Shown: piece after piece, positions 47,407 through 57,164 of the stretch | Position numbering within the stretch: position 1 is the stretch's first letter | Layout: the number at the start of each line of letters is the position of its first letter | Source of the DNA: Neoscytalidium dimidiatum | Taxonomy: Eukaryota > Ascomycota > Dothideomycetes > Botryosphaeriales > Botryosphaeriaceae | DNA: 64,000 nt | Reading direction: 5' to 3' | Assembly (NCBI GenBank): GCA_037367355.1 | Contig: CM074700.1 | Location: forward strand, 2,976,001 to 3,040,000 | Position numbers and translations under genes: made by a program | The notes under the pieces: model-generated | What the model was told of the DNA's origin: nothing | Databases searched by the model: none | Seen by the model: only the letters and a program-made list of their open reading frames with translations

Positions 47407-48695
47407 ATGCCGGCTCCACTGGCCAAAGGTAAGATCAGCGCCGCCACTCACAGGCAACACTTTCTGTGCGCAGGCCTGCTCCACCGCCTGTCCCCTTCCG
47501 CCCTCTCTTTTGCTCCCAGCAGCTCTCTTTCTCGGAGCTCTAGTCGACTCCCTTCACCATGACTGTCTTACCTAACCGTGCTTTCTCAGGCGCCATCATC
47601 GCCGCGTCGCTCATCGTAGCCGCCGGTATTGCCGTCTACCAGAACCCTCAGGTCCAGCAGTGGATCGACGCCAGACGCCGCAAAATCGCCATCGCACTGC
47701 ACAACCTCGGCGACGAAATCAACCCACCCGCCCGACGCAACCGGAACGCGCGCGAAGCCGAAGAGCAGCGCCGCCGCCGCGAGGAGATCATCCGACGCAA
47801 CAGGAACGAGCTCGTACGACGGGCTCGAGAAGAAGGCATAGCCGTTGACCTGGACGAACTTGCTCGCATCGGAGAAGAGTATGACGAAAAGAACTCCAGG
47901 CCGCGAGGCCAGAGCTTCGACGACTTGGTGAACGAACACGGCATGCTCCGCGAGTCAGCTACATCTTCGACCCTGAAAGAGAAGGCCTCCGCCACGACCG
48001 CCACCGAAAATACTGTTGAGCAAGGCTTGAGACATCGGGGATCTGGTGCCCGCGGCTTCATCAGCGGTGCCTCGTATGCGAACCCCTTCGCCGAAGAGGA
48101 GTCGATACTCTTCGATCGTGACTTGATCGGTGTTGAGGAGAACTCAGTCGATGGTGACGATGACGAGGAAGCGCCCGTGCCCCATGACTTCACCACTCCG
48201 TCGCGCGAAACCACCGTAACTCTGGATGCAGAGCCTGCCCCCCAACTCGTCGACCTCTCCGAGCCATTCTCCGCACCTTTCCAGCAGTCGCAGGAAAGAC
48301 TCATCCCCGTGGCTGAGCCAGAAGACGCCACCACCTCCTTCTACTCCACCATGTCTGGCCTGGCGGAGAATGCCGGAGACGATGCTGAAATGAGCGAAGA
48401 CGAGATGGCTCAAAGCGCCGGTACCCTGACGCCCACTGAGGAGAACTTTTCGACCGATGTTTCTCTCATTGGACGTGGTGCCGATGACGTCGCTGTCCTC
48501 TCCACTCTGCAGAATAGCTCGTTCGCTGCGGCGGAACAAGATGCAAACGCAAACCCCTTTGGCTCGGAGGCGGGCTTCGAGGCAGACCGGTTCAGTGACG
48601 CCAGCTTCTCCGACCTTGGTGCTCGCACGCCTAGCAGTTGGACTGATGTTGGTAGCGACTTTGGCAGCGAGGCCGGCAGCCAGGCCGGCCATTGA
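47407..48695 (+). CDS. Conserved-looking anchored acidic protein, unknown function
   Basis: Two exons, 47407-47428 (22 nt) and 47590-48695, with a 161-bp intron, give 375 residues. The start reads MPAPLAKGAIIAASLIVAAG, a short head and a hydrophobic span (about residues 9-25) that should act as an N-terminal membrane anchor. A strongly basic helix (DARRRKIAIALHNL) and a charged coiled-coil segment rich in Arg/Glu (about 55-95) come next, then a long acidic, Ser/Thr-rich, probably disordered tail ending GSEAGSQAGH. I do not recognise a domain. An ER, mitochondrial or peroxisomal outer-face location is possible; no function is assigned. Confidence 0.75.
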
Positions 48696-49790
48696 ATCCA
48701 AGCATCAGCAGAGGCGTTCAAGGCTTCGTTTGCAACCATTTTGGCTTCAAATTGATACAGAAAATCTAGGATAACCGGAAATTGCGGGAGAATCGGTGTT
48801 TTGCATCGGGGTTGCGGTATACATTGCATGTCCTTTTTCCCTTCGTACATTGCTTTCACAAACGGCGTTCCTTCGACTGGCTCCGGAGCTTTATGGAGTT
48901 TGGTCGCAAGCGCAGGTGTTGCGGCAGCGTCTTCTGCTGGTCTAAAAAGACGCATGGCTTGTGTAAAGAAGGCTAAAGCATACCACGCAGAGATATCAGT
49001 GAAGAATCAGCATTTCTTTCCCCCTCTCTAATACGCTGGATATATCACTTTCTACCTGAGGTGTGTATGTGTGTGTGTGGTTTGCAGATGGCCTGCCAGT
49101 TGACAGCAGAGTTGTGCTGGGATTGAATGCGGCCAGGCAGACATTATAAGGCTGAATCAAGCCTTGCAATGCAGGTTACACAGATGAGCAACAATACGCA
49201 AGTTATCTGTAGATTTTTGTCTATGGCATCCCAGTCAGTTCGTATCAGCCTGCACATAAGCGTTGTGACACGGGGCAGCGGCATCGGAAGTAAGCGAACA
49301 CATATGGCCGTGCGGCAAGCCACTTCGCATCCTGCAGCTTTCCATCCACCCTTGATTCGACCCACTCATCCCATGTCTGCTCGTATACCGCAACGCCCGC
49401 GTTAGCGCTCTGTCACTCGCAACATGGCGTACTTCTCAAGCTCCTGCCGTTCTCGTATACTCCTCTATCATCCCACCATTAATTCGTAACGCTGAGTGGC
49501 GCCTGATCCGCGGCGATCGGCGTGCGTGATTATTTGAGCTTGCCACTTTTCCTTATAGTACTCTCCTCTGCATGACTGGCGCTTGTTCCAAGCTGTAGAG
49601 CTGTCTGCTCATCAAGTCAGAGTCGAAACACCTACACCATGGCCTGAGAAATCTTACCCAACACCATGGCACAACAACGACCCTAACTTTCACCTAATCA
49701 CCCAGCAAACGAAATCCTCCTGAGAGCACACGTGCGACACTGTTCTGTTTTCCTACAACAGTTCAAAACTTGGACGATTCCTCAGAGGCC
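48696..49790. other. Intergenic with a short GT repeat
   Basis: 1.1 kb with no supported gene; flanks both + strand neighbours. A GT-rich microsatellite lies at 49061-49080. Confidence 0.6.
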
Positions 49791-51161
49791 ATGTCGGAGA
49801 AAGCAAAGCCTCATCCCGCAGCGTACCTGGACGGTCTGCGCGGCATCGCAGCTCTCATCGTCTTCTCATTTCACACACTGTGGGCATACTGCGGCTTCGT
49901 TGAATACGGCTATGGTGATGGCCCAATGAACCAAAATTTTCTACAATTACCATTCATCCGTCTCCTCCACGCCGGCCACGCCATGGTGCCAATCTTCTTC
50001 GTTGTCGGCGGCTACGTTATGGCATTGAAGCCTCTTCGCAAAATCCGTGCCTATGACGTTGAGAACATCCATCTCTCTTTGGCCAGCTCTGTGTTTAGGA
50101 AGGCCATACGACTATATCTACCAGCAATTATCGTCACATTAACATCAATGCTCACACTCCAACTTGGCCTCTGGGAGCGCTCTCGCCACTACATCATGAA
50201 GCGCGGATTCTTCAACTACCCCGACAAGCACCCCCTACCAGAACACACCCTATTCGCCGAACTCGACCGCTGGCTCCGCGCAACACTCGGCCTCCTCAAC
50301 ATCTTCACATACCATAACAAAGGCTTCATCCTCCCCTACTACAACCCCTACGACCCGCACCTCTGGACCCTCCCCTTCGAACTGCGCTCCACCCTCGCCG
50401 TCGCACTCCTCATCCTCGCCCTCTCCCGCCTCCGCACGCTGGCCGTCCGCGGGCCCCTTACTTTCGCCGCTATCCTCCTCTCCTGCCGTCTCGACCGCTG
50501 GGAATGCGCCCTCTTCCTCGCCGGCGCCCTCCTCGCCGACCTCGAAATGTCCACCTTACCTCCCTCCTTCCGCCATCCCACCACCATCTTCCTCCCAACT
50601 CTACTATTCCTCATCCTTCCGGCCCTCTACCTCCTCTCGACCCCCAACCTCCGCATCCTACACACACCCGGCTACGCATTCCTCAGCACGTACCTCGTTC
50701 CTGACTCCATCTCGGACCCCAAGCGCTTCCTGCACGGCTCCGGCGCCATCCTGCTGCTCGCCGCCCTCATCGCCGCGCCCACGTTGCGTACGCCGTTCGA
50801 GACGGGGTTCGCGCGGGAGGCCGGGCGGCGGAGCTACGCATTGTACGTTGTGCACGGGCCGCTGATGCACGTGGTTGACTATAGCGTTACGGGGTGGGTG
50901 TGGGAGGCGGTGGACTACGCGGGCGCGGTGAAGGAGGTTGAGGGCGATGGGGGTGGCGGTGGAGCTGGAGGCCAGGGGAGGAGGTGGGCGGTTGGGGTTG
51001 CGGTCGGGGCGGGCGTGACGTGGGTGGTTGTGTGGGTTGTGGCGGGGTGGTTTGAGAGGGTGGTGGAGAGGTGGTGTGGGAGGGTGGCTAGGGGGTTGGA
51101 GGGGCGGTTGTTTGGGAAAGGGGAGGTGGTGGTGGGGGAGGGGGCCGTGCTGCCTAGGTAG
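49791..51161 (+). CDS. Acyltransferase family 3 membrane protein
   Basis: Intronless, 456 residues. The N-terminal block YLDGLRGIAALIVFSFH holds the histidine usual for acyltransferase-3 proteins, and the region MVPIFFVVGGYVMALK and the arginine in FRKAIRLYLPA fit the same family. About ten hydrophobic spans follow and the last conserved block is RRSYALYVVHGPLMHV. These enzymes move acyl groups onto sugars, sterols or peptides at a membrane; the acceptor here is unknown. The C-terminal 100 residues are Gly/Val/Arg-rich and encoded by G-rich DNA unlike the C-rich upstream half, so this tail may be poorly conserved. Confidence 0.85.
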   Translation: MSEKAKPHPAAYLDGLRGIAALIVFSFHTLWAYCGFVEYGYGDGPMNQNFLQLPFIRLLHAGHAMVPIFFVVGGYVMALKPLRKIRAYDVENIHLSLASSVFRKAIRLYLPAIIVTLTSMLTLQLGLWERSRHYIMKRGFFNYPDKHPLPEHTLFAELDRWLRATLGLLNIFTYHNKGFILPYYNPYDPHLWTLPFELRSTLAVALLILALSRLRTLAVRGPLTFAAILLSCRLDRWECALFLAGALLADLEMSTLPPSFRHPTTIFLPTLLFLILPALYLLSTPNLRILHTPGYAFLSTYLVPDSISDPKRFLHGSGAILLLAALIAAPTLRTPFETGFAREAGRRSYALYVVHGPLMHVVDYSVTGWVWEAVDYAGAVKEVEGDGGGGGAGGQGRRWAVGVAVGAGVTWVVVWVVAGWFERVVERWCGRVARGLEGRLFGKGEVVVGEGAVLPR

Positions 51162-51907
51162 AAGGGTGGGAGGTGAAAGAGAGACTTGATTGAAGGTTTG
51201 TTTGAAGGTCAATGATGTGACTTCCCCTCTGTTCTGATAGATTTGAACATTGCTAACAATTGTCACTCAGACGATATAGTCTAAGGCAATGGTCGAATAA
51301 AGCACGTGCTTTCACAACAAGTCTCTCAGCTCTCCACAGCTCTCAAGTCGTTTTCCAACGTCAAAGGTGTCTACCGGCTCATCCCATTACATTTTTTAGC
51401 CGCCACGCAAGGCTTTGCTGCACCATGACACACCCAATATTCTGCACAACGCTTGATAGATTTCAGTATCTACACATGAACAAGCGGCGAGCAATCCTGC
51501 TGTCAGGGCCCAGCCGTTCGGTACGCAGACACTACCATGTCTTTCAATCACCATCCAAGCCGCGCCCTCCGGCAGGGGATCCTAGATATGATCTTCACAT
51601 ACGCACTCTGAAGTCATGATCGCGAAATTGAGCTCGTGTAAAGCAAAGCAGATGTATAGTAGGTGCACCGCCCCCTGCCCCTGACTAACGTCCGCTCCGA
51701 CCCCGCTATTGACACCGTCGTCGCCCTTATCGACTTCTTTGGCGTCTATACGTCCAGTTTGCATCTCCTCATTACCCGTAAAGTATGTATTTCTACGGAA
51801 CGGTGTAATAATATAATATATACAGCAGAATTATACTGACAATGAACATAGCCACCTGCAATGGTGCTCACCAACACCAAAGTAGCATTCCCTCAACGCT
51901 CAATTCT
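51162..51907. other. Convergent 3' ends: acyltransferase and amine oxidase
   Basis: About 745 bp, AT-richer around 51,780-51,840. No gene or RNA is seen. Confidence 0.6.
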
Positions 51908-53419
51908 TCAGAAATCGGCCAAGATCTCCTTCGCAGCCCTCTCGCCAGACCGGATCGCACCATCCATGTAGCCCGTCCAGTACTCGCTCGTCTCCGTGCC
52001 GGCCCAGTGAATCTTGCCCACCGCCTCCCTCAGCGCGTGTCCGTACTGCGTCAACACGCCGGGCGGGCCGTACGCGACGGGGCCTCCCCTCGACCACTCC
52101 TCGTGGTCCCACCGCTGAATCACCCACTCCTGCACGTTGCGCGCCTCCTCGCCGAAGTACCGGACGTAGTCCTCGGTCACCAGCGCCTTGATCTCGTCCT
52201 CGCTCAGCGCGTCCACCTTCCTCGCCTCGTCGGCCTCGAGGAAGCCCATGATGGCGCCGAAGGTGGCGTTGGGCGGCGAGTTGTCGAACGTCGACCGCAC
52301 GGTGCCGGAGTCGCTGTTGACCTGGCCGTTCAGGCCGGCGGCGCGCCAGAAGGGCGTCGCGTAGATGGCCGTGGCCTTGCCGATGGCGCCCATGGGCATG
52401 CGCTGGGTCAGCTGGTCGCGCGCGGCGGGCAGCAGCGGCGAGTACGCGATCCGCGCGGCGAGCGGCGGCGACATGGCCACGACGACGTGCCTGGCGCTGA
52501 CGGTCGCGGCGTCGGAAGTCACGGCGTACAGGGCCCCCTTCTGCTCGATCCGCCGCACCGGCGCGTCGAGGACGAGGGAGGCGTTGCCCAGCCGCTCCGC
52601 GAGCCCGGTCGCCAGCAGCTGCGTCCCGCCGACGACGCGGCTCTCCTGCGCGCCGCCCCGCACGCTGATCAGCCGCTCGAAGGTGCCCTTGGTCGTCGCG
52701 TTGCCCGCGCCCGCCGCGTACGCGAGCACGTACAGCAGCGACAGCTCGCGCGGCTCCGCCGACAGCAGCGACGTCGTCGCCAGCGTGAGCAGCGCGCTCA
52801 CCGCCGGCAGCGTCGCCGTCCGGTCCAACCACGACCCGAACGTCTCGCCGTCCCACTCGACCGCCCTGGGATGGGTCCACGGCGCGCCGACGTCCAGCTC
52901 GCTCGCGGCGCCGTCGAGGAACCCGAGCGCCGCCGCCGCCTGCGCGAGGCTGGCCTCGTCGAGCGGCGGGATGGCGCCGAGCGCGCCGTCGAACGTCGAG
53001 ATGCTGCCGTTCGTGTAGAGCGTCGTGTTGCCCGTGTCGTAGGCCGGGAAGGTCTGCAGCGAGAGCGCCGCCGCCAGCGCGAGGACCCGGTCCTGCGTGG
53101 GGCCGACGAACTGCGCGCCGACTTCGGTGATGCCTCCGTTGGCCTTGAATGGGGGGTCAGTTGCTTGATTCGTTGGATGACGGGAAAAATTTGGGGGGGG
53201 ATTTCTTACGAGGTGGGCGTTCAGGACGCGTCCGCCGACCCGGTCTCGAGCCTCGAGGACCACGACCGACTTCCCCGCCGCGACGAGGTCCTTGGCCGCG
53301 CTGAGCCCGGACAGCCCGGCTCCGACGATGGCGACGTCGACTGTTTGAGGCGGGTACGCGAGACACAAGGCAGGGATGTAGGCTGCTGCAACAGCAGCGC
53401 GGTAGGTACGAATAAGCAT
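51908..53419 (-). CDS. Flavin-containing amine oxidase, probably secreted
   Basis: FAD-dependent oxidation of amines to aldehyde, ammonia and hydrogen peroxide. Exons 53419-53210 and 53143-51908, joined over a 66-bp intron (53209-53144, GTAAGA..CAAG), give 481 residues. A hydrophobic signal peptide (about residues 1-21, ending LCLA) is followed by the dinucleotide fold VDVAIVGAGLSGLSAAKDL and LEARDRVGGRVLNAHL. The second exon opens ANGGITEVGAQFVGPTQ as in monoamine oxidases. The C-terminal FAD block is KIHWAGTETSEYWTGYMDGA. Several N-glycosylation sites (for example NTT, NAS, NAT) fit secretion. The intron is stop-free and divisible by three; retention would add 22 residues between the two FAD-contacting blocks. 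Confidence 0.9.
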   Translation of the reverse strand: MLIRTYRAAVAAAYIPALCLAYPPQTVDVAIVGAGLSGLSAAKDLVAAGKSVVVLEARDRVGGRVLNAHLVRNPPPNFSRHPTNQATDPPFKANGGITEVGAQFVGPTQDRVLALAAALSLQTFPAYDTGNTTLYTNGSISTFDGALGAIPPLDEASLAQAAAALGFLDGAASELDVGAPWTHPRAVEWDGETFGSWLDRTATLPAVSALLTLATTSLLSAEPRELSLLYVLAYAAGAGNATTKGTFERLISVRGGAQESRVVGGTQLLATGLAERLGNASLVLDAPVRRIEQKGALYAVTSDAATVSARHVVVAMSPPLAARIAYSPLLPAARDQLTQRMPMGAIGKATAIYATPFWRAAGLNGQVNSDSGTVRSTFDNSPPNATFGAIMGFLEADEARKVDALSEDEIKALVTEDYVRYFGEEARNVQEWVIQRWDHEEWSRGGPVAYGPPGVLTQYGHALREAVGKIHWAGTETSEYWTGYMDGAIRSGERAAKEILADF

Positions 53420-54232
53420 ATTTGCGGAAAGGACTGGAGGTTGTTTTAATCTTTTTCTGGCTTAAACTCTAAGGAGTGAGAAGTAAGCTTGAAAGGTTCC
53501 GCTTTGCTTGGTTGGCGATGTCTTGCTCGAGTCGGACACGGCGTATATATAAGTCCTTTAGCAACTGTGCAGCGCCGAGCGAATTGGGTAGGATTCGTGC
53601 GACGAGGCAGCAGGGCCAAATTGAAGGAATGGTGGTCAGCATGTGGGATACGGGTCCACCGCCACATGTTCGCAGCTGGATTGCCTAATGCGGCAACGCG
53701 GGAGAGCCGCTAAACCCGATCGGGCAGTATCCCAGCGACTCCGGCAGTGCCGCCCGGCCCGCTCCCAAGGCTGCTGCGACGTCATGCGGCCACCGTCAGC
53801 AAGTCGAAGGACGGTTCCATTCGCCGAGCGAATGTCCCGATGGATGGATGCGCCGTCACGCGTGCGGGAAGGGAAGTAAAATTGATATAACGGTCGCTCG
53901 GCTAAACCAGAATGCAGGACTCCTGAACGTGATAACTAATCGAAGCTCCCAATCCCATGCGGTGAATACTTCGTCTACTTGCAACCTCGGTTTTTCTCTT
54001 TCATCTTTCGTGGACAGACCGTCGAAGTTACACTCGTACGTTCGTGCAAGGAGGTGGTTCCGAAGTGTCCGGATCCACCCCGAGAAGGACGGCGAACGGC
54101 GCCGTCTCGACGGCGGTTGAGCGGAACCGGCGACCCTCTTTCGGACTCTCACAGCGAGTTCTCCTATCCAGATCATCAGCATCAAGGACGGGGTTTCGAT
54201 CGTGGCATTTCCAATCTCACAAGCCAACCCGT
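53420..54232. other. Intergenic: amine-oxidase promoter and MFS 3' flank
   Basis: About 810 bp with no supported gene. A TATA-like element is listed separately. Confidence 0.6.
53544..53553 (-). promoter_or_regulatory. Putative TATA box of the amine-oxidase gene
   Basis: CTTATATATA on the minus strand, 125 bp upstream of the ATG at 53419. Confidence 0.5.
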
Positions 54233-56150
54233 TTACCTCACTTTCAGCAGCCTCGAGCACGCCGCCCGCGAGCGCGCCACGTACGCGCTCACGTTCCTCC
54301 TCCACAGCTCGACGCCGGAAGCGGCGCCCCGCTCGGCCTCGTCGACGTCGCCGCCGCCGCCGCCGCTCTTCTTGCGCGAGCGCGGCATGAGGGCCCAGAC
54401 GGCCAGGATGGCGGCCAGCAGGGCGACGACGACGGGCTGGAGGACCTGGACGCCCCTGGCCTGGGCGAGCACGCCGACGGCGAAGGGGAAGACGGCGGCG
54501 CCGCTGCCGCCGAAGGCCGCGGCGAAGCCGATGACGGAGACGTGCAGGCGCGCGGGCAGCGCCTTGGTCGCGGCGACGACGATGGCAGGGAAGAGCGGCC
54601 CCAGGAAGAAGCCCTCGAGCGCGACGGCGACGGCGGAGGCGACGAACTGCGGGACGAGCCAGAAGAGCAGCTGGCAGCCGATGGCGGCGGGGACGTAGAT
54701 CTGGACAGAGAAGCGGTTTTCCCGTCAGCATTGATCGGGTTGTTTCATGTCCTTTTTTTTTTTTTTTCTTCTTTTTTCCCCTTTTGTACCTGGCGGCCAT
54801 CTCCGGTCCCGCGCGGGTGGGAGACGAGCGACGCCGTTCACGAGAGAGGATCGGACAGAGAGAGAGTGGACGCGGGGGTCGGGAGGAGTGGGACTCACGG
54901 AAACGGCAAGCTTCTCTCCGATCCGCGGCGTGACGAAGCCCAGCAGCACGCGCCCGACGGTGATGCCGATCCAGAAGCCGGTGGCCACCATGCCCGACTC
55001 GAAGTCGCCGCCGTCGCGCTCGCGCGTCATGAAGACGACGATCCAGCCGCCCAGGGCGACCTCGACGCCGACGTAGCCGAGCAGGAAGACGGCGGCGATC
55101 CAGCTGACGCGGGTCTTGAGGGCCTCCTTGAGGAGGCCGCCGCTGGTCGAGGACGCGGCGCCGGCGGCGCGGAAGACGTGGGACGTCGCGCCCCAGAAGC
55201 TGGCGACGGAGGTGACGAGCTCGATGGCGGCGGCGCCGATCTGCAGGAAAGAGCGCGTCAGGCGCCCGCGAACCGACGGAGATGTGACGGAGAGGAGGGG
55301 GGGGGAGAGGGCGAGAACGACAGCGACGTACCATCAGATAGTAGAACCCCCACCATCCCCAGCCGGCCTTGGTGATCAAGCTCGTGGCGATCAGCGGCGA
55401 CAGCACCGCACCCACGCCGTACAGCCCGTGGAGGAAGCCGAGCAGCTCGTTCGGGTTGGCCAGCTTTCCGATCCATGCGTTCCAGGCGGCGTCTTCGATG
55501 CCGTTGGCGAAGCCTGCCAGGAGGAAGAACACGACCAATGCCGGGTAGGGTGGGTGGCAGGCGATGCCCGTGTACGCGGCGAGATGGCAGAGCGGTCCGA
55601 GGAAGGCGACCCCCCGCTGGCCGAAGTGGTTATGGATCCAGTTGTTGAGCAGCGCGGCCGCGGCGTATCCGCCGAGCGGAGAGAAGAAAACGAGGGAGAC
55701 GATGGTGTAGTTGAGGTGGTAATACGTTTCGAGCTGGATGGATGAGAGACGTTAGAAAAAGGGCATTCATCTCTCCGCGACGCTTCCAGCACGGAGGAAG
55801 CAACCACGGGGCTGTTTTGCAAGAGCTGGAGAAGAACCCACATATGGGATGACGGCCTATCTCAAGCTGTTAGCGGAGCGTTCCAGGAGGGAGTTTGGAG
55901 ATGGAGCACTTACACCGTAAGCAGCATCGTTCGCGCCCATGACGAGGAAAGCCCAGTACGTGGCACATATGCGGGCCACATTGGTAGTTGAGCTGTTCCA
56001 CTTCTCGACCGCGGGAACTGCATCTTCAGGGGCAGAGCTGGAGCGCTGGGAAAGTGAAGGCACAGCGCCGCCCTCGCGGACAGGCTCAGAAATAGGATTG
56101 GGGGCCGGTAGCTGGTGCAGCTCCATGGTGCTGGACTGATTGGAAGCCAT
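54233..56150 (-). CDS. Major facilitator superfamily transporter (fungal BSC6/fucose-permease-like)
   Basis: Five exons (56150-55914, 55856-55842, 55733-55332, 55240-54899, 54700-54233), all phase-0 junctions, 487 residues. Introns are 57, 108, 91 and 198 bp. Exon 2 is 15 nt and encodes AVIPY, which joins exon 1 (GANDAAYG) to exon 3 (LETYYHLNYTIVSLVFFSP), the usual first-span order of this group. Later blocks include GFANGIEDAAWNAWIG, GLYGVGAVLSPLIAT, GFWIGITVGRVLLG and EGFFLGPLFPAIV. An N-terminal 55-residue Ser/Pro-rich cytosolic part precedes span 1. Substrate unknown; sugars are possible. The 198-bp intron holds a T15 run on the + strand (54753-54767). Confidence 0.87.
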
Positions 56151-57164
56151 GGGCGTCGGCAGAAAAGGACAGATGTGATGCGGGTCTGGATACAGCGGCG
56201 CAAGACAGGGTAGGTTTTATAGTCCCCACATTCCCCATAGTACAGTACATCAGCCCTGCGGGCCGAGTCTGCTGTGCCAAGTATGCGGACAGGTCTGCGG
56301 GGTCGCTTACTGGATAGGGTATCAGTCAGCGCGCTGTCGGTCCAACCGCACTGCAATGGCGTCAGAAGTAGAGTCGGCGTCCGGCTCAACACCGGATTGG
56401 CATTTACCGGGGATTAGCCGGGGTGGAGAAGCACGACTTGGCTTCCTAAATCGTTGTTCCGTCTCGAAATCGGTAAGGCCGCCTCCTGCCCGTTCTGAGT
56501 CGACCTCCTCAGCCCTTCACCGCTTGCTAACAAACCAGCATCAAGAATAACGAACGGTCTCTAAATTGAGACACGGTAATGAATGCGCGCCCAAGTTTGC
56601 GACTGTTACAGCACCCTCTGGAGGGAACTGCTACCGGAGAAGGCAGGAGTGTGGGCTGCTGACGTTTCGTTGCGTTGTATGAGCCTGCTGTGTCAGACCT
56701 GCTTTGAAGACAAAACTAACAGCACATTAGGTAACAAATTCAGCACACGCGACGTGGTCTCGAAAGCTCGTTTAACCGAATTGAGACTTATAGCCATTGC
56801 TACAAGATCCGTCGCTCACACATGTAAGATCATACACTCTACAAAGCCATGTGCCTCGCCTACCTCCATACACACTCCGAGATTCAAATGTGTCTACAGA
56901 CGCCAGAGAACTCTCGACGGTGAATTCATGGCCGGAGAAATGATAAACCGGAAGAAAAACGCCTGCCGGAGCGCTGCTTCGGGAGAATGGCCAAGGAGAG
57001 GGGAACTTCGGGGAAATTGTCGGGAGCGAAGAACACAAACGCGGAGGACTTGTAGAACACAGGCTAATCTTGGACACGGCGGCAGGTTTTCCACCATGGG
57101 GTTGTTTCTACTAATCGGGTCCTTCCAGGACGATGAATGGCGCCCCAGGAACCCCGCTCCATCA
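56151..57164. other. Intergenic: MFS promoter and CorA-like gene 3' flank
   Basis: 1.0 kb with no supported gene. Open frames across it lack family features. Confidence 0.6.

Noticed and set aside
39897..49000. Secondary-metabolite cluster around the MFS and amidohydrolase genes
   Set aside because: No polyketide, peptide or terpene synthase and no pathway-type set of tailoring genes; the thiolase is a primary-metabolism gene.
51842..53449. 535-codon frame antisense to the amine oxidase
   Set aside because: Arg/Gly/Val-rich shadow of a GC-biased gene; the FAD motifs are on the minus strand.
53856..55538. 560-codon minus frame through the MFS gene
   Set aside because: It crosses introns and out-of-frame exons with Arg-rich nonsense; the five-exon MFS model accounts for the region.
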